Shown here: in pieces, positions 53,367-62,656 of the stretch
Position numbering within the stretch: position 1 is the first letter of the stretch
Layout of the letters: each line of letters begins with the position of its first letter
Source of the DNA: Bremia lactucae
Lineage: Eukaryota; Oomycota; Peronosporomycetes; Peronosporales; Peronosporaceae
Length of the DNA: 62,656 nt
Direction of reading: 5' to 3'
NCBI RefSeq assembly: GCF_004359215.1
Contig: NC_090618.1
Location: 146,828-209,483 of the forward strand
Notes under the pieces: model-generated
The model's input: the letters and a program-made list of their open reading frames with translations, nothing else
Databases searched by the model: none
Told to the model about the DNA's origin: nothing
Position numbers and translations under genes: made by a program

Positions 53367-53858
53367 TGTAACGGGGCACCCTTTGATTATACTTACAAAG
53401 AAACTAGTCAACCTACACTGTTTACAGTGGCTCGGTCACTTCATGTATACTACGTGCAAAAGAAGATTACAGGTGGCTAAGTTGTGTTAGCTACCAAAGG
53501 TCATTTTAAAGGCTTGAGAATAGGGAAAAAGTGAAAAATGTATTGTTTTAATAAGTTCCTACAAACGATCTTCTATCTACTACTGACTTTATTATAAAAG
53601 TAACCTATGCATGGCGTCGACTTGCGCACGGCACAATTGTGTCTTATAACGATTGGCTAGGTTAACTAAAGCTGAAATCAACCAATCAATAGAGCTAATG
53701 GGTCAATATTACCAAATTTGGTAGTATTGGAACTATTACGTCAACATTTTACAGATAATAATTTTGTACTTATTTATTTTTATTCTCTCATAGGAGATAA
53801 TATTTGTTATTTCTCCTATTTAGAAAAAAATATTTATGCAACGGGACACCCCGTTAAG
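53367..53858 (-). repeat. 3' LTR of A6
   Basis: 492 bp; minus strand CTTAACGGGGTGTCCCGTTG (palindromic head) to GGTGCCCCGTTACA. Polypurine complement CCCCCTAAC follows at 53862. Sub-type A-II. Confidence 0.88.
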
Positions 53859-54009
53859 TCACCCCCTAACTAACAATCACAATAGTGACTGATGTGGAGT
53901 GACAGAGAAATGCCATAATGTTTTTCCCTGTAATTTTGCATAATTGATTTTATTAAAATCCCGGTTTTTGTTGCATTATTAATTATCGCTCAGAACTACC
54001 AACAAGTCT

Positions 54010-54276
54010 TTGCGCGTAGCCCGCGGGGCCGCAAAGCTGGCAGCTGCACGGATCAGTGCAGCTACTGGTGATGCAAACGTTCAATTAGACGCTAATGCGT
54101 TTACTGTGGGGAATAAGTCACCTCCTACTCCCATTGGAGGTGACTGGAATATGTCATCTGTTGATGCCATTGCAGGTGACGGTGACACATCACCTACTAC
54201 ATTAATTGTAGGTGACTGGTTTTAAGTCACCGTCATCGTCCGACTCAGTGGCTACTGTGAAGGCCGCAGATCATTG
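54010..54276 (+). pseudogene. aORF N-terminal part of A6
   Basis: Plus strand, antisense to A6: LRVARGAAKLAAARISAATG, then a Gly/Asp/Ser/Pro-rich stretch with repeats of GDW and SPPT, and SSSDSVATVKAAD. It breaks off at the inversion breakpoint. A3 carries SSSDSVTTVKASD joined to the body, confirming that both pieces belong to one protein. Confidence 0.55.
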
Positions 54277-55790
54277 GGGTTTGATGTATTACACCGCCAA
54301 GGCAATGCGTACACGATCGAGCTGCCTCGTAGTATGCGTACGCATCCTATGTTTCATGTTGGGCATCTCCGCCCGTACCATAAGTACGAGGCTTATTCCG
54401 ATTCCGGATTACACCGGAACGGTCTAGGGTATCCGCCAAAGCCTGATCGTCCGAGCTGAAGCCTTATTGTATCAGAATAAAGTCTGATTCTCATGCAGAC
54501 GATCCACTCTTTCCTGCAAGGAAGAAAAACTCTGACGATCTGTCACCAGCTCGTCAGAATTTCTGACTTGAAGGGACTGATGCGTCCTTTATTCGCCAGT
54601 TGATCGGTCGCAAACTGCGCTCAATTTCACAACTAGTTACGAGATACATTATCAATCGTCACCGCTTACTCGCAGCTACGGTATCGCTCGTGATCAATGT
54701 CCTCCCTTAAATAGCGAAGGGTGTGATCTATATCACGATCTTGATTCGGGTTCGTCAAACGAGGCGAACACGATTTTTTTTCCCCCTCCACATCCATTGA
54801 CGAACTCGAGAGGCGAGAAGCGATTTCTTGTTGAACGCCTCTCGAACCATCGCGAGGTAAAGGAGGTCTAAACGGGTTATCTAGTTCGTTAGCGAGGGTA
54901 TCCACCCTCGCATGATCGTTGGGAACTTCGTTCCCAACTGATGATGGACGTTCCGGGTCGCTTTCGACAGAGCAACGAGACCCATCCCTCTAAACAGAAG
55001 GTCCATCATAGGACGAGCACATCCCGCGCTCGTAAATAGACAAGAGGCTCTTAATCCCTAGGCGCATCCCACAAGAGATGAGCGTCCTCCAACGAATATT
55101 TTTTATGGAGTATGCCCCCCCCCACGAGAGGTAATGTATCCCTGCCTCTCTAGAGAAACGGTGCAAATTAAAGCGTGCACCGGCTGCGGTCCGTTTCTCG
55201 AACCGGTCACGGAAAACATCCAGTTTGTCAAGTCAGGCCTCGAGGCATGTGCTTTGCACATTCTGGACAAATGCTGTCCAAGCTTGAAACATAGGTTTGA
55301 CATCCTTGCCTTTAACACCGATGCCAGACAAGGCATCGATGAAGAATTCTGTTTCATTCTCACCGGGAGCGTGAAGCCTGGATGAGTCGTATAATGGAAT
55401 TTGGTATCGTTCGTTCGTCATACCAAACCAATGACCTAAGTTACCCTTAGAGAGCAACCAAGGCTTCTTTCCGGCAGCGAGCCACAACGTATTGCGGTCC
55501 CTCTCCTGTTGACTCATGTTAACACTAACGCTAACATGGCTCTCAAAGAAATCCTTAGAATCACTCTTTTCCGGGTGATGCATACTAGCACCAACTAGCA
55601 CCACCAGCAGCATTCTTCCCTGCACGATCACTTTGTTCCTGGTGATGCATGCTAACGTCACCAGAGTGATCGTCGCCCTTGGAGTCATCACCAGATGACT
55701 CCCCACCAAAGAGGTCCGACGAGTCGAACAACCTCTTCATCACTTATTTGGTTGTCACGTTATAACCCAAACGTTCAACGGACTCGACCC
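54277..55790 (+). other. inverted block of A6: integrase end, chromodomain, aORF body
   Basis: 1.51 kb in plus orientation inside a minus-strand element. It starts FDVLHRQGNAYTIELPRSMR (54284-54345), then MFHVGHLRPYHKYEA and a KGLMRPLFAS linker; the chromodomain RFLVERLSNHREVK and RGYPPSHDRWE lies at 54816-54960 with one stop. The aORF body (minus) fills 55103-55790. The left flank ends in aORF and the right flank in integrase, as expected for a simple inversion. Confidence 0.72.
55103..55790 (-). pseudogene. aORF body of A6
   Basis: Blocks: KRLFDSSDLFGGES (about 55735), SQQERDRNTLWLAAGKKPWL, LSKGNLGHWFGMTNERYQIP, SSRLHAPGENETEFFIDALS, GIGVKGKDVKPMFQAWTAFV. The 158-codon frame 55709-55233 runs on, in another frame, to 55103 (MFSVTGSRNGPQP). 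It has the best-kept family-A aORF sequence. No known domain. Same direction as A6 gag-pol after the inversion. Confidence 0.58.
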
Positions 55791-56940
55791 AACGGCCGAT
55801 ATACATCGGCTGTAATTTATTACTGCCCACATTCGTGACTACATGTTTTGGTAGGTTTACCCTGAACAGTAGAACTAGGTCATTAACATTTAATGAAAGT
55901 ATGTTTGCTCTTACATTTTTGTCAGAGCTCCATTTCTGTCGGTCCACCGCATCAACGATGGAATCCTGTTCGAAACGGACCACTGTTTCTCTAGCCAGCA
56001 GAAAATCACCTGCTGACTCGGTTTTATTTTTGTTTTCAGTGCAACCGGATCGCACTGCGGAGAGGTAATCCTCCTCATTAGTGGAAGCAATATTGTCCTC
56101 ACTAATATTGTTTTCGATGCTGAGTCTTTCAGCATCGTAATCAAAGTCAGTAAAAGCATTATTAATATCACTAAGTTTCTCCACTTTAATGTTGATTAAA
56201 TTAACGTTAGTATACTTCGCATTGACCTTAGTGCTAATGCATGATGAGCAAGAGCTAAAAGGTTCTTTGCTCGAGCGAGTCCCTCTCCTGAATAAGAGTC
56301 ACTCTCAAACAAGGTGGGTATACGTGGATGGCGCAAGCCGTTCACGAAAATGGTGTATGCTTTGTAGAAGAATGCACTTAATTGTTGATGGCAAATCTCC
56401 ACCATCGGCAAAGAACTTGCTATAACTCTTAAAAGTGGACGTATCCGCTAAGTATCTCTTCGAGGATACGGTTTGCACGCTCCGTCTGACCATCTGTTTC
56501 AGGATGATCAGAAGTTGACATTTTCAACTGTGTTCCAAGTGATTCGAATACAGATTTCAAAAATTCCGCCGTGAATAAAGGGTCTCAATCTGGTTGTAAC
56601 GGACCACGCGATAAGGCACTGAGCTTCACCTGTTGACAAACTTCGTAAGCACGTATGTACTTGCGGACGAATTAATACTGGCTTGGCCAGTAGAAGTCGC
56701 GGCTTATCATGAGAGAAGTCTTCTCACATCCACGATGCCCACTTATTAGTGCATCGGTACACTCATACATGATGCGTAGCGCAGATCATTATCGATGCGG
56801 ATGACGACACAAGGTGTGTCGCTAGTAGTGGCTGTATTGTACAGTAGCTTATTGCGTGTTGTGTAACGATCTGGTGAGGATCGATACAAATTCGACAATC
56901 CTTTTAACGATTGTTGGGATGGATTTCTTAGGTAGCATAT
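55791..56940 (-). pseudogene. integrase of A6
   Basis: N-terminal region 56943-56746 (SPDRYTTRNKLLYNTATTSD), core remnants 56600-56200 (ADTSTFKSY, VNGLRHPRIP), then a 146-codon frame 56184-55744 with ESAGDFLLARETVVRFEQDS, IVDAVDRQKWSSDKN and PKHVVTNVGSNKLQPMYIG. It ends at the inversion breakpoint inside YIGxF, separating it from its C-terminal part at 54284. Confidence 0.82.
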
Positions 56941-57530
56941 CAACCCTATAAGAGCCTTATCTTCTTGATAAGCTTACTAACGTCGTCGAGTAATGTTGAC
57001 GACGGAACACTTTTTGTAGCAACAGTGGCCTTATGCTCACTGTTCGTTTGCGCAGTCGGCTTAAAATCGAGCCGGCGCGAAAGGGCATTAGCGACGACAT
57101 TAAGTCGTCCTGGTTTATACTCCACGGATAAGTTATACATCGCCAAGAAAAACAGCCATCTCGCCATCCTTTGCAAGAGATGTGGACTATTTACGGCCGT
57201 GCGTAAAGACGCATCGTCCGTATAAACAATGAATGGTCGATCTCCCAAGAGATTGACCCTAAAGTTAGCCAGTTCGTATTTCGTGGCAAGGATTCCTTGT
57301 CATGCAATGGATAGTTGCATTCAGCTGGTTAAAGATGATGCGATTGATAACAGACGACACGCTCTGCGCCGTCGCTGTCATATTGCATTAACGGAATCCG
57401 ATTGCAAAATCGCTAGCGTCACAGACCACATGAAATGGTCGGTCTTGATCCGCAATCACCAGGATTGGCGATTGCATCAAGCTTTGCTTGATTACCTTAA
57501 GACACGCTGACAATCAGCGCTCCATGACCA
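56941..57530 (-). pseudogene. RNase H of A6
   Basis: 100-codon frame 57248-56946: DRPFIVYTDDASLRTAVNSP (TDHAS changed to TDDAS), RLNVVANALSRRLDF. Upstream, 57500-57250 in other frames has the CDAS and HDKE regions. It begins near the NADC start at 57525. Confidence 0.82.
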
Positions 57531-59144
57531 CCGTACAATCTTCTCCGACGTAATTACATAAGTACTTGTGCAGTTACGCCGCTAAGCCGAGGAACTTTCG
57601 AAGTTCCTTTACATCGACTGGCACAGGCCAATCGGGGATCGCTTTTGATCTTTTCCGGATCCGACCGTACACCGTGTTTACCCATGACGCACCCATAAAG
57701 TGGTATAATTTGTGTGCAACCTATGCGTACGCATAAGTGTAAGAACTTTTCGGACGTGGATCCGATGTACTTTAACGCCCGACTTTTCGTTCATGGCTCT
57801 GCTCTGAACTAAAACACATCAAAATAACTCGGTGCGAAATCCCGCACTGATCTCAACAGATTGATTAAACATTTATTAAATGTCGCAGGGGTCCCTGTGT
57901 CGCCACTCCTATAACATTCCGCTTGGGGTACTTACTGCTGTAAATAGGATATCCTGTTCACGCATGAGGATCTAATAGAATCCATTTATTAGATTCATTT
58001 ACGAAAATAAAATATTCTTTGACATACCATAATTTGTTACGCCATTTCGTGGTATCCGCGTTTGAGCCGGTACCGTTGCAGCGTTCAATTTATTGAACGC
58101 ATGCACAGTCCGCCATCCTCCTGTTGTTTTACCCACTCAGAAGGTCGGAGAGCTACGCTGGGAAGTTGACTTCCTCACATGGCCCGCTGCTAAGTGATCG
58201 GCAAAGAATTTGTCGATCGCTAATAGTTGCTCATGAGGCAATGGCCTGCTTCATTAGATAGTAAATCGAACTTGAAATCAGGTCGATTTCGTGTCGAGTC
58301 CCTAGGCAACTCGCACGGACGGTTTCAGGGAATACAGCCGGGAATTCGATTAAATCCTTAAATAAAGGATTTGCCTTCAAAGACGCCTAGGATTGGGACG
58401 TAAAACGTATCAATCGAGTGCATCGATGAGCTGCTAAGAATTCGTTTGTTCTAGGAAAATACTATCACCGACCAACTATCAGCCACGTAGTTATCATCCT
58501 GACAAGTACGCAGATCTGCTTGACTTTGCCACTGCGCAGATCACGCAAGAACCGTTTCGGTTCAAGCGTTGGCAAAGTGAGTTATCTCCAAAGTTAACTT
58601 CGGAGGGGCTATCAAAACAAGCGTATAAGCGCCTACACGTGACCAAGTGTTTAATACGACATTTATTCTTTTTCTCTGGAACTTATTTCCAAAGGTACCT
58701 AAAAACCTTTGACCACAGGTTTCTGGGTACTTATTCCCACAAATTTTATTTCAAAGTAACCTCCCAGACTGCCTCTAGCTCTGATTGCGCAACCACTGCG
58801 AGATCCTCTGCGATCGACTCTTTAGTTAATCTAGGACTTTCCAATGCCTCTTACAGAGAGGCCTTTTAATTTATTTTTTTAGATGTTGCTTTCCAACAAG
58901 CATCCTTTTTCGTACCACTTAACGTATTCGAGTGGTCGAACTTCAACGCTGCCTGAGTTTACAACATAAAAAAATAAAAATATTATCAGCGCCGTCGTCA
59001 CTATGTCCACGTCACATGGTGGACCTTCGGCGCTGCCGGTGCTTGTGCACAGCCGTCGGGGTCTAACTCCACAATGTAGTTAGTATTCACACTGAGGTCT
59101 TGTGCAGTAGTGGAAACGACAACCCACGAGTGAGGCCATCGCAA
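57531..59144 (-). pseudogene. RT and protease-RT linker of A6
   Basis: RT from about 58330 down to 57531 in many short frames; the entry region (58330-58230), FCVxKTTGGWRTVHAFNKLN-like (58140-58080) and the thumb near 57620 are recognisable against A4. The linker 59144-58330 keeps LEPKRFL near 58560 and has a 35-bp AT-only filler at about 58960-58990 compared with A7. Confidence 0.7.
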
Positions 59145-59661
59145 TCACTCGCAGGACATCCACACGCTTGTGGACGCTCCAAGACGACCATCAGTTGGCC
59201 ATCTGATTATCGAGAGACAAGCATCGTCACGGCTTGATGCTGTCGATTTATGCATGGCTCGTACTTTCGTAGCCATGTAAATCCAAGGATGACAGATTTT
59301 ATCATCTAAATCCAGAACGATGAAATCATCATCGTGCTGTTTATCCTTTAACGTGTATCGGATACGAACTACACTTTTCTTTACTGTTACAGATGCGCCT
59401 TTTGCTAGGCGCACTGTCATCTTCGTTTTCGTGCTCAACGATCTTGAGCCAGCAATCGCGAAGCGATTGGCGTCGAATAAAATTGTTCGACACCCCGTAA
59501 TCGACTAGGGACTTAAGTGGCAAATTATTTGCTAGCATTAATTTTAGTGATGAGGTTAAACTAATCCCCTGGGGCAGTTCCACACAATTTTTTGTGTGAG
59601 GAGTAACTTTTGTCGAAAGGCCTGCAAATTCTTTCGACGCTGCTGGATTAGTAGGGCGCAC
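59145..59661 (-). pseudogene. protease of A6
   Basis: Active site D-Y-G-V-S at 59488-59502 (one base from D-C-G), then NNFIRRQSLRDCWLKIVEHE; second part MTVRLAKGASVTVKKSVVRI, DDDFIVLDLDDK. Two overlapping frames, 106 and 97 codons. Confidence 0.82.
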
Positions 59662-60790
59662 CGCACCTACTGACCGCGACCTTTTTTCGACGATCCGCCT
59701 CGCCTTTGCGATTTCGCAATAGCGTCAGATCCGTATCCTTTGCTGTTTCTAGCAGGAGATCGATCGTTTGCTCAGTGTTTATAGGCACTGGGCGTGGGGC
59801 ACTACACTCATAGGGGAACCGGTATCATTTTTGCAATCGTTTTGTGACCTGAAGAGTGAGGTTTCTCGCTCCCTACGTACGAAAGGTCCATAGGTTTTGG
59901 ACCTCCGTTTTCTTGTTGTCTCGGAGAACGATAAGAACGAAAGCCTGTTAAGACTGAAGTCCTCCTGTTCCGCTATAGAGATCGCTTAAACGGCGACTCT
60001 AGTTCAAGCCGGAACAGGTGAGTCTTAACAGGACCGTCTGCAAGACCTCTAATAAACACAGTTACTTGTATTTGATCATTAATTGGATGAATTTACGATG
60101 CACCTGACTAGGTATCGTGTATGCTGGGTATAGATATGAAGGTCACGCTTGCCCTGCTTCAGATCCAGGAGCTCGGCTCGAGCCCTGAATTCGGCACGTG
60201 TCGGCTCGAAGTTTTGTCTGAGCCGGGTATTTAAGACATCATACAATCAAAAAGCTAATGGGTCGTGAAGCTTGAGCCCCAACGCCCAAGATTTGGTACG
60301 TCCGGCTAAGTTGGACACGCTCAATTTGACTTTCGTCGCATCATCATTGATGCGGCGAGCTCCAATGGTGTCGTCTAATTGGACGAGCCATCTTTAATGG
60401 AAGTAGAGATTGATTACTTTAAGGTTTCAGGTCGACGCGGAAGCGTCGTCCCGCTAGAAGCTTGTAAATGCTGCTGTCTTAACAATTCTAATTGCTCAGC
60501 ACCCTGTTCTCTCAAACACCTCCGCGTCTTGAGAGCCTTGCTGGTAATGCAAGAGTACTTTTTCTCGGGCTCCGTCGAATTCGTGTTGTATGAACTCGGC
60601 TATGGCCGCATGTTGCTCATCTGTGTTCAGAATGTACAGCACGGCGCCAACGGATGGCCTGCCTATGATCGAACTCATGCATTCGATCGCTCTCTGTCAA
60701 AGTCATGAACCTTTTTCGCGTTGCGTTATAGCCTTCTTGAGGGGCCATGTCCATGTTGTATAGAACGTGCGTAGGCAATTTAGCGGACTT
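59662..60790 (-). pseudogene. gag of A6
   Basis: N-terminal pieces 60850-60617 and 60678-60496 (EQHAAIAEFIQHEFDGAREK, coiled-coil-like), capsid region 60400-60000 in broken frames, and a zinc knuckle near 59830 degraded beyond CCHC. The layout follows A3 and A4. Confidence 0.7.
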
Positions 60791-61063
60791 TGAAGTGCTA
60801 CCAGGTGAAACGGGACACCCTTTGCTAGTTCTGACAGCAGTACTAGTCAACCTACACTGATTACAGCGAAGGATGAACGCCTCGACTACTTCGCGTAAAC
60901 GACGTGCAGAGGAATTCTACAGGTAGCCAAGTCCTAGCTACTAAAGGTTACCCCTTAGTCTTTAGAATAGGGGAAACTAACACCGTATTAATATTTTTAT
61001 TTCCTACGTAACGAGCTTTATCTCTACTACTGACTATTTTATATAAATAACAAACTATGTATT
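60790..61063 (-). repeat. primer site and truncated 5' LTR of A6
   Basis: Minus strand: LTR end GGGTGTCCCGTTTCA (60806-60820), CC, then TGGTAGCACTTCAAAGTCCG. The LTR is cut at about 61061, where A5 RNase H begins in plus orientation. Confidence 0.78.
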
Positions 61064-61109
61064 ATGGAATGCTGATTGTCAGCGTTCTTTTGAAGGTATC
61101 AAGCAAAGC

Positions 61110-61607
61110 TTGATGCAATCACCCATCTTGGCGATTGCAGATCAAGACAGACCATTTCATGTGGTCTGTGACGCCAGCGATTTTGCAACCGGCTGTGCGT
61201 TAATGCAATACGATACAGACGGCGCGGAGCGCGTCGTCTGTTTCCAATCGCGTCAGATGCAACCAGCTAAACGCATTTATTTAGTGCATGACAAGGAACT
61301 CCTTGCCAAGAAATATTCATTGGCTAAATTTAGGGTCTACCTCCGAGGAGATAGACCGTTCATCGTATATACGGACCATGCGTCATTACGCACGGCCGTC
61401 AATAGCCCACACCTCTCGCAAAGAATGGCGAGGTGGCTATCCTTCTTCGCGGAGTATGATTTCTCCATGGAATATAAAGCAGGACGAATTAATGTCGTCG
61501 CTGATGTGTTATCACGCCGACCCGATTCCGAGTCAGCAGTGCACTACAACAGTAGAATTAATCCCACTGTTGCAACACTCACTGCAAGTGTTCCGTCATC
61601 AACCTAA
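61110..61607 (+). pseudogene. RNase H domain of A5, frame intact
   Basis: 165 open codons with all the acidic positions: CDASDFATGCALMQ, VHDKELLAKKYSLAKF, VYTDHASLRTAVNSPH, NVVADVLSRRPD. It is the best-preserved pol domain of family A here, but it has no upstream RT and the frame ends at 61607 before the integrase. Useful as the reference for A1, A3 and A6. Confidence 0.9.
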
Positions 61608-62656
61608 GTTGATGACATAACGAAAGCCTACACAGAAGATAAGGATCTTCTATGTTTAATGGATCATCTAATGAATCCATCCAATAAATCTTATAAAGAT
61701 TTACCAGCTTTATATCGATCGTCATCCGATCGATACACAACACGCAACGGCTTCTTCTATTACACAGCCGTTGCCGGCGACACTCCACGTGTCGTCGTCC
61801 CAACTCAAAATGATTTGCGCTTGCGCATCATGTATGAGTATCACGATGTACCAACAAAGTGGGCATCGTGGACGTGAGAAGACTTACCTCACTGTAAATC
61901 GCGACTTTTACTGGCCCCGTCAGTATCGGTTCGTCCGCAAGTACATTCGTGCTTGCGGGATATGTCAACGGGTGAAGCCTAACCCTTCATCCCGTGCGCC
62001 TCTTCAACATCTACCACTTCCGGCAGAGTGTTGGCAGTCCGTATCTATAGACTTCATTTCGGATTTTCCGAAGACGATCACAAAAAGAATGGAATCCTTG
62101 TTTTTGTAGACAGATTCAGCAATGCTGCAGTACCAGAGTCGATCGCGGCCTCGAAGAGATACTTCGAGGTTACGTCCAATCCTATCCGAATTGGAGCGAG
62201 TTTTTTTTTACCGGTGGTCGAATTCGCACTCAATAATTCGGTGCATGTGTCCATAACGCATACACCGGTCTTCGTGAATGGCTTACGCCATCCTCGCATA
62301 CCCACCCAATTAAAGGGATCTCTCGTTAAGGGGGTGGACTCGCACGAGCAAAACAATTTCTGGCTCATGCTCATCACGCGTCGAAGTTAACAACGACGCG
62401 AGTGATATCGATGTCGAAGATATCGACATCGAAGATGAGAAAGATCTCATGGCAGTACGCACAAAGCTTACTGAAAAAGACAAAACAAATGAGTCAGCAG
62501 AAGAATTTTCTGCTAATTCGAGAATCAATAATCCGTTTCGTTCAGGATTCCATTGCTAACGCAGTGGACCGTCAGAAACGGAATGCAGACAAACATGGAA
62601 GAGCAAATGTTCATTCATTTAAAATTAATGATCTAGTGCTACTCTCTACGGTAAAC
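61608..62656 (+). pseudogene. integrase of A5 with a core deletion
   Basis: SDRYTTRNGFFYYTAVAGDT, PRVVVPTQNDLRLRIMYEYH, GHRGREKTYLTVNRDFYWPR, KYIRACGICQRVKPNPSS (zinc region), HLPLPAECWQSVSIDFISDF, VDRFSNAAVPESIAA, then a join at about 62150 to LRGYVQSYPNW-like and LPVVEFALNNSVHVS. The second Asp and the Glu of the D-D-E triad are lost. The end reads AVDRQKRNADKHGRANVHSF to the window edge. Confidence 0.86.

Larger units (their letters stand above)
53367..61063 (-). mobile_element. A6: family-A Gypsy element with an internal inversion
   Basis: Right to left: truncated 5' LTR, primer site, gag, protease, RT, RNase H, integrase up to YIG, then a flipped block (54277-55790) with the integrase C-terminus, chromodomain and aORF body, then the aORF N-terminus and 3' LTR (53367-53858). 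Similar plan to A3, but with different breakpoints. Confidence 0.85.
61062..62656 (+). mobile_element. A5: family-A Gypsy fragment running out of the window
   Basis: Starts abruptly at WNADCQRSFEGIKQSLMQ in RNase H and continues into integrase. Close to A1 over the shared part. The right end is outside the window. Confidence 0.85.

Overview
The window looks like a repeat-rich, gene-poor stretch of a eukaryotic genome, most likely an oomycete (downy mildew or Phytophthora relative). The reasons are the chromodomain Ty3/Gypsy elements with oomycete-like gag and integrase, an intron-less host gene, and an oomycete-type initiator motif in front of that gene. The organism call is inference. I see no tRNA, rRNA, CRISPR array or bacterial operon.

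About 90% of the window is decayed LTR retrotransposons of three Gypsy families, named here A, C and D. From left to right: A1 (1-4932, +), A2 (4933-7054, +), A3 (7058-14935, -), A4 (14945-19174, +), D1 (19238-25486, + with an inverted 5' half), C1 (25492-31543, +, carrying an hAT transposase fragment), D2 (31911-39358, -, perfect 5-bp target duplication GCCGT), an island with one apparently intact host gene (39686-41983, -, PLP-dependent class V aminotransferase / cysteine-desulfurase-like protein), C2 (43863-49482, -), a fragment A7 (49612-50419, -), D3 (50420-52549, +), a short unique stretch, A6 (53367-61063, -), and A5 (61062 to the end, +). Every gag-pol is broken by stops, frameshifts, deletions or inversions.

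The element plan in all three families is LTR - primer binding site - gag - protease - RT - RNase H - integrase (with a chromodomain in A and D) - an ORF on the OPPOSITE strand - polypurine tract - LTR. This antisense ORF (aORF) next to the 3' LTR is present in A, C and D. It is often more open than the pol of the same copy, and its protein sequence is recognisable between diverged copies. It is the best candidate here for an undescribed component.

The rearrangements also form a pattern. Three elements carry balanced internal inversions. In A3 and A6 different breakpoints flip nearly the same integrase-to-aORF block, which puts the aORF body in the sense orientation. D1 and D2 share one RT deletion that removes the YxDD motif, and C1 and C2 share one integrase truncation, so both families include parasitic (non-autonomous) lineages. 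The 3' ends (aORF plus LTR) of D1/D2 and of C1/C2 are much more alike than the two LTRs of a single element, which points to gene conversion or recombination. D2 also holds a short AT-rich insert that reads as a fragment of mitochondrial rpl5.

All identity figures are by-eye estimates, and most domain edges within broken elements are good to about 20-50 bp.
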